This document shows positions 57,901 to 64,000 of a stretch of DNA of 64,000 nucleotides, one piece after another. The notes beneath the pieces are model-generated. The model saw only the letters and a list, made by a program, of their open reading frames with translations, was not told the origin of the DNA and ran no database searches. The DNA is taken from assembly GCA_030386875.1 (NCBI GenBank), contig CM059576.1, positions 64,231,581 through 64,295,580 on the forward strand, in the 5' to 3' direction. This DNA comes from Morinoia aosen. Taxonomy: Eukaryota > Arthropoda > Malacostraca > Amphipoda > Talitridae. Numbering within the stretch: the stretch's first letter is position 1; every line of letters begins with the position of its first letter. The translations under genes were made by a program, and so were the position numbers.

Positions 57901-60272
57901 TTGATCCCCTGGGACTGGTAGGACCGGTAACTGTTAGGGGTAAAGTGTTGATGAGGAAGATGTGGAAAGCTGGCTTGAATTGGGACGACTCCTTACCAGA
58001 TGATCTGAACAGTGAATGGTTGAAGTTGAGTAGAGACTTGAATGACTTAGGTAAGTTCCGGTTCAGCCGAAAAGTGCTGGACTCTGATGATCCAGTGCGG
58101 TTGGTTATTTCTTCGGATGCGTCTCAGACTTGTTACGGGTTCAGCATTTATTGCATTACGGAACGCGATCAGTTAAGCTCTAATTTGCTTTTTAGCAAGA
58201 GTAAGGTGGCCCCTATTAAAGCAAAAAGTCTCCCCACACTAGAGCTTCTGGGTGTGTTTCTTGCTTTCAAGTGTTTGTTGAATTTGCTGAAGTGCTTAAA
58301 GAGAGTTCACGTAAAAAGCGTAGTTTTCGCTGTAGATGCGCAAATAGTGCTGGCTTGGTTATTAAACGGTTATGTAAAAACTAAAAATGTATTCGCTAAC
58401 AATAGGGTAAAAGACATATTGCAGTTCCGTGAATCGCTGAAGCATGACCATCGTTTGGATTGTGAATTCAAATTCATCCCTTCGGAACTAAATCCTGCAG
58501 ATATGCTCACCAGGGGTTTAACTATTAGCGAGTTTGAGAAAAAATTAGGCTTTTGGCGCCACGGGCCTGAGTTCCTGGTAGACCCTTCGCAACCCTGGCC
58601 ACAGAGTAGGTTAGGATGTTTGCCTACTGCTTCATCTGATGTTGTTGCTTGTTCTGCGTTGACAGCTCCAACTAATCAGGTCGTAGAGCCAGTCCTGGAA
58701 ATGGCTAACTTTTCAAGTGCTGATAGATTGTTTAGAGTCACCTCTAGATTGTACCAGTTTTCCGACCTTTTGAAGCGGCGAAAAGTCGATCATGTGCTAA
58801 ACTATTCTAAAGGCCGTCTGTATTGGTTGAGGTGGGATCAGCAAACTAGTTTTCCTGAAGAGTTTGCTTTTCTTAATACGCCTAGCGCGGGAGATCCTCC
58901 TCCCCTAGTTAGAAATCTTTGCTTATTTCTTGATAGCGACAGTGTCATTCGCTGCAGAGGTAGGCTTGGTAGGTGCCGGCATGTTTCTTTCGATGTTTCT
59001 AACCCTATTTTAATTTCCAGATCCAGCCATCTCTCATGGTTACTAGTGCGTGCCTGCCACGAAAAGTGCATGCACATGGGCGTCGGCTCCACTTTGAACT
59101 GCTTGAGGAGTTCGGGGTACTGGATTCCTAAGGCTCGTCCTCTCATCAAAAGGGTCATCAAGGAATGTACGTTATGTGCCAAATTTAACTCCAGAGCCTT
59201 TACCTATCCGAAACCCACAGACTATTTTTCCGATAAGGTAAATTACATTCAACCCTTTCTAAATGTCGGGGTTGATTTCACTGGTCATTTTAATGTAGAT
59301 TTTGGTAATTCCACCAGAAAAATGTATCTGTTGATCTTCACCTGTCTGAACATCAGAGCAATTCACCTTGAGCTTCTTCCCGATATGACCACAACTTCAT
59401 TCCTCTCTGCCTTCATCCGATTCTCCAACAGATTTTGTGTCCCGAGAACAGTCTACAGCGACAACGCACCAACTTTCAAACAAGCGGCCGATGTACTCAA
59501 TTCTTCCTTTTCAGAGGACTCTTCTGGTTTTTTCCGCCGAAATTCAATAAAGCACATTAGAATCCCTTTGTACTCGGCGTGGTTCGGAAGTAGTTGGGAG
59601 CGGCTAATTAGGGTGGTAAAAAGCTGTTTGTTCAAAGCAATTGGGAAGAACAAAATTGAATACTTTTCATTTTTTACCTTAATCTCTGACATTCAAACTG
59701 CAATAAATTCCAGGCCGTTGACCTATTTAGATTCTGAAGATCTTTCCCAAGAGTGGATTTCCCCTAATTCCTTCCTAAAGTTAGGTAGTAGTAGTTCTGT
59801 TTTCAGTTTCGGGTCGCTGGACGGTGACCAGTTGTTGCACCCTTCAAGAGTTGATTTGATAAACACGTTGCAGATTAGGGAGGGTGCGATGGAGAAGTTC
59901 AAAGACTTTTGGTATAATGATTATCTTCTTTCTCTTCGACAGGCAGATAAGCATCGTTACGAACCCCAATGGGAAGATCGGATTAATATTGGTGATATAG
60001 TCTTAATTTCGTCCCCCGTTAAGCCTAGACCAATGTGGTCCATGGGTCGCATAACTAAACTGTTCACCGGGGCCGACGGCAAAACTCGCTCTGTTGAGCT
60101 CATTAGACCAGACAGGACCACAGGGGAATACGCAGTATCGTTACTTTACCCTTTGGAACTTAGGCTGGACTCCTTCGAACCTGTGTCTACTGTACCCGAT
60201 ATTCTTACTCCTGTTAGCAGACCTCGTAGGAAGGCTGCAGAACGGTGCCTGAATGCCTTGCGAAATCAATAA
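54942..60272 (+). CDS. gag-pol: BEL-2 gag-pol polyprotein, 1776 residues
   Basis: A single frame starts MAESLVQRRAVYKRK about 115 bp after the LTR. Domains in order: Gag of the DUF1759 type with an N-terminal coiled coil (about 1-290); three zinc-knuckle-like clusters (about 336-403, for example CTKCTSAKHEAGRC); a DUF1758-type aspartic protease with LIDSGSQRSY (about 450); reverse transcriptase with MSDIKQAFLQI (about 815) and its active-site turn near 888; RNase H with SSDAS (about 1056); the integrase zinc-binding part (about 1370-1420); the integrase core with RTVYSDNAP (about 1505) and the SSWERL end (about 1550); and a DUF5641-type C-terminal domain (about 1630-1750). Length and order are usual for BEL/Pao. 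No envelope gene follows. As in the family generally, the polyprotein is expected to be cut by its own protease in cytoplasmic particles. It looks whole. Confidence 0.93.
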   Translation: MAESLVQRRAVYKRKVTLGLRSAEDAGSSAALRAHCEEVRRNLDQVRAYDESIISQLLEEKKDDEALNKEVDAQCAYISDIEIKLKLLADPPSELEDNFPSLREVKLPNLKCVVFSGEGDDFLKFATFLSQFNDIVGHRKSLSDSAKLTYLKSYLNGYALKLIEHLSINDSNYEVALNILILEFLKKDAIVNKLCKALLELKCRFDPSYRETKLFISEVRSIVADLKNNDCDVLGEPSGLIFVSHVVFAKLPVPFQQELARKLNNNYPQLPHIFANYVDVIETLRIRTSSFRSEKTERPKPSFPKHSVLSQSGGLPPPKQRGVFANVATTAQERKTCKFCSSLGHNMLHCSAYPTVNSRVDRCTELRLCTKCTSAKHEAGRCNANLDFECKFCKERSHVAALCRKAKLREFQSNICLNSSANAKSVYILPTITLPVGKGKNATNVRFLIDSGSQRSYISASVLSRLECCDLSQTSTYLVNSFLERGVKSFAEISLLIDLLDGVNKLQVPVLVDKTFKMSFDVCFLGKAVGNLQSYVQLADSSMSTETDTVNLEGILGVDILQCFTSFELVDCMRGTAFLLGSRVVPWGNVEHFLDKKQVPELYKSLHSSCEEYRACVNFVLDPQPCHPDPISSVLPGSAVEGHLERIFNLESIGISEDDSVASSDKEIVQKFADQIEFKNGKYHIVLPWNEKISLVRDNFIVARAVLSRVIDRLKTHGHFETYDEVFNQQLRDGILEEVPCDESNFEGKVFIPHRAVIKEHPTCTTKVRPVLNCSLRVDGCPSLNDAAFPGIDLMGDLFSLLIQLRHDDNILMSDIKQAFLQIRLSLESDKDKFCILWIKNKKLVVYRYTTIVFGFIASPFILNYVIKHHVSRYPADLCSNFLLNNMYVDNLFLTGSNSSSLIDLYESCRERMSQGGFQLRSWLSNDKAVQERLESDGVAAENAEVAKILGYDYKTECDSLAVSVDDSTPPVKVTKRSVLSHLAKRFDPLGLVGPVTVRGKVLMRKMWKAGLNWDDSLPDDLNSEWLKLSRDLNDLGKFRFSRKVLDSDDPVRLVISSDASQTCYGFSIYCITERDQLSSNLLFSKSKVAPIKAKSLPTLELLGVFLAFKCLLNLLKCLKRVHVKSVVFAVDAQIVLAWLLNGYVKTKNVFANNRVKDILQFRESLKHDHRLDCEFKFIPSELNPADMLTRGLTISEFEKKLGFWRHGPEFLVDPSQPWPQSRLGCLPTASSDVVACSALTAPTNQVVEPVLEMANFSSADRLFRVTSRLYQFSDLLKRRKVDHVLNYSKGRLYWLRWDQQTSFPEEFAFLNTPSAGDPPPLVRNLCLFLDSDSVIRCRGRLGRCRHVSFDVSNPILISRSSHLSWLLVRACHEKCMHMGVGSTLNCLRSSGYWIPKARPLIKRVIKECTLCAKFNSRAFTYPKPTDYFSDKVNYIQPFLNVGVDFTGHFNVDFGNSTRKMYLLIFTCLNIRAIHLELLPDMTTTSFLSAFIRFSNRFCVPRTVYSDNAPTFKQAADVLNSSFSEDSSGFFRRNSIKHIRIPLYSAWFGSSWERLIRVVKSCLFKAIGKNKIEYFSFFTLISDIQTAINSRPLTYLDSEDLSQEWISPNSFLKLGSSSSVFSFGSLDGDQLLHPSRVDLINTLQIREGAMEKFKDFWYNDYLLSLRQADKHRYEPQWEDRINIGDIVLISSPVKPRPMWSMGRITKLFTGADGKTRSVELIRPDRTTGEYAVSLLYPLELRLDSFEPVSTVPDILTPVSRPRRKAAERCLNALRNQ

Positions 60273-60299
60273 ATTGATTTCTCCCTGGCCCCGGGAGTG

Positions 60300-61721
60300 T
60301 GTTGGAAATTCCGGTGCGCGTCTCTGAGTGACATGTGGGTTAGTACCTGGAGTCAGTTCGTTTGGGTGTGCTGTCTGCAAACAGAGGTGACGTCTGTCTT
60401 GGTTTGTCTTTCTTCAGGTAGGTTGTTATTGATTATAATCAAGTAATTTTTCCATCCAGTCATGGAAGGAGTGTTGTGCCGGTTTTCCGCATTTCTAGGG
60501 ACCCTGCAGCGTCATGTGTCGTGAGCCTATAGGAGGTCCCTCTACCCTCTTCCTTGACCACTTTTTTTTGCTATCTTTTTATTTAAGTGTGCCTGTGATC
60601 TTCGTTTCATTTATTATTATTTATGGGTGTTATTTTGCTATACCGTTCAGAGCCTTTAAATTGATACTTAAACTTAAAGGCCCGTTGGCCACTCTTAAAG
60701 GCCCGTTGGCCACTCTTAAAGGCCCGTTGGCCACTCTTAAAGGCCCGTTGGCCACCCTTAAACAATTGACTTGCGATTGGGAGTTCCTAGACGTGAAAGA
60801 AATTCTCGCGATTTCTTGTGTTCTCCCGATCCACGTTAGGAAGTGGGATTTTCCTACGGAAAAGATTCTCCTCCTTTTTCTTTATCTATATAGAACGGCT
60901 CTGAATGGTTACCTTTTACTTATTTTCCTATTTTTTTCCTCAAATAAACTCTTCTAATAGAGGCTCTTATCCTCACTCGGGAACAAATTCCCTAGGTGAG
61001 AATTGTTGGTGTATCCGACGTATTGTTATATGAAATCTTGGTTGTGGTGATATTTGCGTGTTCGCTTTGAGTGTTATGACCTAACGAAAGTGCCTTTGTT
61101 TCTTGTCGCCAGTATGCTCCCCCATTGCACGCCCTGCGGAGAACACCTTTTATTTGAGTGAAACCCTGCTTGCGCCGAACCATCCCTTATCTTGTGAAGC
61201 GGCCATGCGGCAGAGGTTTTCTTGGCTTGTGAGTTCTTATTAGTGGTCTTCGTTTTAGGTGCGATTTGAAAGTTTATCCTGTTCATTTAAAAATTAGGAA
61301 GAGTCATAGGCGGTTGCGAGCTTCATTTCTCGGTTAATCCTCAGATCTCGTCCTTTTCTTTCCTAGCTTTAATTCGGCGGCAGTTTTCCGAACTGGGTTG
61401 CGTCCCTCCAGCGTCGGGAAGTTCGAGCAGCGGGGATTGTCACCTGGAAACATTCCTTTTCCGTCTCAGCTGGAATTTTGACTTCTGAAAAGCCGGGAGG
61501 TATCCCGGACCCAGTGCTACATATGCCCGGTACTACCCCAGTTTAGGACCTGCACTTGCCTATCCACCTCGGACCTAACTACGTCGTTGTTTGGGCGTGA
61601 TTGAGGAACTCTAGCCGGTCCAAAAGGCGACTGCTTCCTAGAGGAGTTTTGTTTCCTCGCGCCTCTGTTCCAATTGCCCGAGCTTAATAAACTTTAAATA
61701 TTTCGAGAGTGTGTTTTTTCA
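60300..61721 (+). repeat. 3' LTR of BEL-2
   Basis: It looks identical to 53404-54825, including all four 21-bp units (60674-60757). It is directly preceded by the polypurine tract GGCCCCGGGAGTG. Confidence 0.93.
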
Positions 61722-61794
61722 GTCTTAATTATGACAGAATGAGTACATCCATCATGACTAATTCTCATGACAGCTACGAATGATATGTAACTGC

Positions 61795-62160
61795 ATCCCT
61801 TCAGGGGATACAACTGTTGTATCTATGGGAAATAGCACTCCCAGGGGGACTATGTGAGGGCCTGAGCTGAAGGTTATGTAGGCTTCCTTTTTGTTGAAAT
61901 AAAATGAGTTGTTTGTTTTGTTATGGAATATTTTTTTTGGTTCACTGCTGTCCTGTATTTCAGCACCTACCACTTTCTTCTTCAACTTTTTCTTGTTGCA
62001 TGAAATTATTTCTTAGCGTACTGTTTCTGTGCACCTAGTGAATAGATTCTGCATTCCTTCAACTCCATACTAAATGGAGCCTTCCTCCTTTCTCTCTTGG
62101 AACATCTATGTTGTGTTAAGGGATGCTAAAACTTTCTTATAATAATAATAACAATGATAA
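61795..62160 (+). mobile_element. SINE family 1 copy
   Basis: Head TCCCTTCAGGGGATACAACT, GCACTCCCAGGGGGACTATG, GCTGAAGGTTATGTAGGCTT, body TTTCAGCACCTACCACTTTC, tail CTTATAATAATAATAACAAT. The tail has become an AAT/AAC-rich simple repeat. It lies 73 bp right of BEL-2. Confidence 0.85.
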
Positions 62161-62775
62161 TATGGAATGACAACTATTATGTGAACCTAATATGTAATAG
62201 ATGGAAAACATTCTGGAACTAATTCTAGATGACTACTTCTGCCATGTTGATGTCCACCAATGGGAGACCCTAATGAAGACTGTAACTTCTACAACTTGAT
62301 GAACAAGATGACAAATGACCTTTTATTTCTGTTAACTGCTCATTTTTGATTGATCATTTGCGACACTAAAATAAATCCCATCTTTAGCGACCTGATTGTT
62401 ATAAAACTACCAGACCACAAAAAACTAATAATGAACTCACGAAGTAATTCGATACTGCATGTTTTGCTTAAAAACTAAAGGATTCAAAAAATAGGCTTAC
62501 ATCAATGAAATAATTGTTTGACTGCAAACTCATTTTCTCACTAAAGAAGCTTTGAATCATTTATCCTATGACACATGGGCAAAAATTCTATTATTCTATT
62601 AATGAAGTGAATTTCAATTGTCCAATCCACTTGATGTAGGGATATTGCATTATTGAAATGTTTGGCCACATATTTTCTGCAAGGGCATTTAAATCTTATT
62701 ATGTATTCAATTTTTTGGCATGGTGTTGCTTTAGTTTTCTCAAATATTAGAGCAGAGAAGCATTTCATTGTTCAG
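62161..62775. other. AT-rich DNA upstream of the exon, probably intron
   Basis: It ends in a pyrimidine-rich stretch and acceptor ...TTTCATTGTTCAG at 62763-62775. No repeat family or protein was recognised with confidence. Confidence 0.45.
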
Positions 62776-62904
62776 GTACCTAAACACCCAGCATGGAGCG
62801 TGCAGTGGTTATGATGCACAAGCTGACAGATGCTGAAGTGGAGAGGCTGTGTTGCAGGCAAGAGATCATCAAGCAAGAAGCTGCAGCCGAGAACATGGCA
62901 CAAG
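62776..62904 (+). CDS. Probable first coding exon of a host gene
   Basis: A 17-bp leader follows a good 3' splice site (TTCAG at 62771-62775). The ATG at 62793 opens 37 codons, MERAVVMMHKLTDAEVERLC continuing CRQEIIKQEAAAENMAQ, and the exon closes at a strong 5' splice site, CAAG|GTGAGG at 62904/62905, leaving one extra base (phase 1). Base use is clearly less AT-rich than the surroundings. The peptide is short, charged and probably helical; I do not recognise the family. The next exon lies outside the window, so the gene cannot be named. No start alternative is apparent in the exon. It could also be an exon-like stretch of chance origin, but both splice signals and composition agree. Confidence 0.6.
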
Positions 62905-64000
62905 GTGAGGCTTTGATCTGGTCTGGGTATGTGATAAAGACAGTTGCCATTATGGTAGAAAATTAAGTCTTTCTAGTGTAGAAATTAACTAAAATGGTAT
63001 TCTGGTTTGAAAACAAGACTTGCCTGTAATTATATTATGAAATGTAACATATAAGCAAAGAAAAAAAATTATTGAATATTGTGTCCCAAAATTTTTTGTT
63101 AAAAATTAAATTTCTAATTGAACATTTCTTCTTGATCAATATTTTGTCAAGGGCTGTATAGCTAATTCTGATTGGAATGGAATTTCCGCAATCATACAGA
63201 AGATGCAACAAAGTTTGAATGTGCTCAAATAGTTACATACATTTTGTGAATTTCAGGAGCATAGACAAATTTGAAATCCTGCATTATGAATGTAGATGTG
63301 GCAACTCTGAACACAAATAGTTTGAGCATTCGCAACATTATCTGCAACTTATATTTCTTGGGTTTATGCTGTAAATTTCACCTTAATTTTGGTGTACACA
63401 GTGTGTGGAGGTGATGTGTGAAAAATTGAAAATGCAAAACTTTGTTTATATCACTGTTTGGGTTACATCATTGACACACCGTATATATCATTTCTTTTCA
63501 AGGCACAATTTTTAGTGTAAGCAACCTGAGCATTCACACCATGGATTTTAATAGGATTACTCGCAGAGTAAACATTTTTTTGCTCATACTCTAAATTTTT
63601 TGAACCAGGCATTGATTGTAATGTTATGTACTTGAAAACTTTTATAAAACTATGATATCAGATATCATACTAGAGTCTATCTTAGCATTTTTATAACAAA
63701 TTAGGTTGCAATATTCCTTCATTCTTTGAATGTAATTTAAGAAACCCTAAACTTGTGACCAAAATGTTCAACTCAGTTCTGTTGAACATGAGGATTTCAG
63801 TGTTCATTTGTATGAAACATTGTGTTGAGTTATGGTCTTGATATTTGTTATGAAACTTCCTCCTGCAAGGCCATTTCTTTTCAATTTAAATTCCCATAAC
63901 CTCATTCAAAATGTATTAGTAGGGTAAAGTTTATATTTTATTGCCAATTTTTGATGGATTTGCTAGTTTTAGGTGAATTGTTAATCCTTTTTATTCTGAA
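62905..64000. other. AT-rich DNA, probably intron
   Basis: It begins at the GTGAGG donor. No repeat family, frame or further acceptor/exon pair was recognised up to the window's end. Confidence 0.5.

Larger units (their letters stand above)
53404..61721 (+). mobile_element. BEL/Pao LTR element that looks whole (BEL-2)
   Basis: Two 1422-bp LTRs (53404-54825 and 60300-61721) begin TGTTGG and end TTTTTTCA and look identical by eye; all frames within them agree residue for residue. A leader and one uninterrupted gag-pol frame lie between, and GGCCCCGGGAGTG directly precedes the 3' LTR, as in BEL-1. It looks whole, with no break seen in the coding frame. Identical LTRs imply a very recent insertion. 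CAAAG on the left and GTCTT on the right do not form a target duplication. Confidence 0.93.

Noticed and set aside
62200-62560. Possible worn LINE or endonuclease-like reading
   Set aside because: A few residues (GDPNEDCNFYNLM) resemble such proteins, but stops surround them and no second motif supports it.

Overview
This is an AT-rich stretch of animal nuclear DNA, most likely from an insect or other arthropod. It carries BEL/Pao and Gypsy-type LTR elements, piggyBac-type DNA transposons, Harbinger-like and foldback MITEs, two SINE families and broken LINEs, and almost no host coding sequence. There are no bacterial-style operons, rRNA genes or CRISPR arrays. The species cannot be told from the window alone.

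Layout. 1-2.2 kb: mostly unrecognised, with one 21-bp minisatellite. 2.2-8.8 kb: a cluster of a foldback family (ends GGTCAAT.../...ATTGACC, 8-bp target duplications). One copy sits inside another, and that one sits inside a 32-bp minisatellite. Another copy holds a 1.67-kb repeat ('R family') with its own minisatellite. 9.3-12.06 kb: three TIR elements abut one another at TAA/TTAA sites. 12.6-25.5 kb: many copies of SINE family 1; one is split by a short gag-only Gypsy-type LTR element (16687-18933). The second R copy lies inverted at 20.0-21.3 kb. 27.5-32.6 kb: a gag-like fragment, a LINE 3' part, a foldback element and a LINE 5' part. 33.9-43.4 kb: a degenerate piggyBac transposon with intact ends, split by a broken BEL/Pao element (34156-41502). 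43.85-47 kb: a T-rich satellite that changes orientation at least twice and contains two long hairpins and two SINEs. 47.7-53 kb: piggyBac-type ends and MITEs, a SINE and unrecognised AT-rich DNA. 53.4-61.7 kb: a BEL/Pao element that looks whole, with identical 1422-bp LTRs. 62.8 kb: one probable host exon (37 codons) with clean splice sites, so the right end may be intronic DNA of a host gene.

The only likely host coding sequence is that exon. Everything else I can name is mobile or repetitive, and the window reads as a layered record of insertions: SINE split by Gypsy, piggyBac split by BEL, minisatellite split by foldback split by foldback, foldback split by R repeat, foldback split by piggyBac MITE. 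All comparisons were made by eye; no alignment or database search was run.
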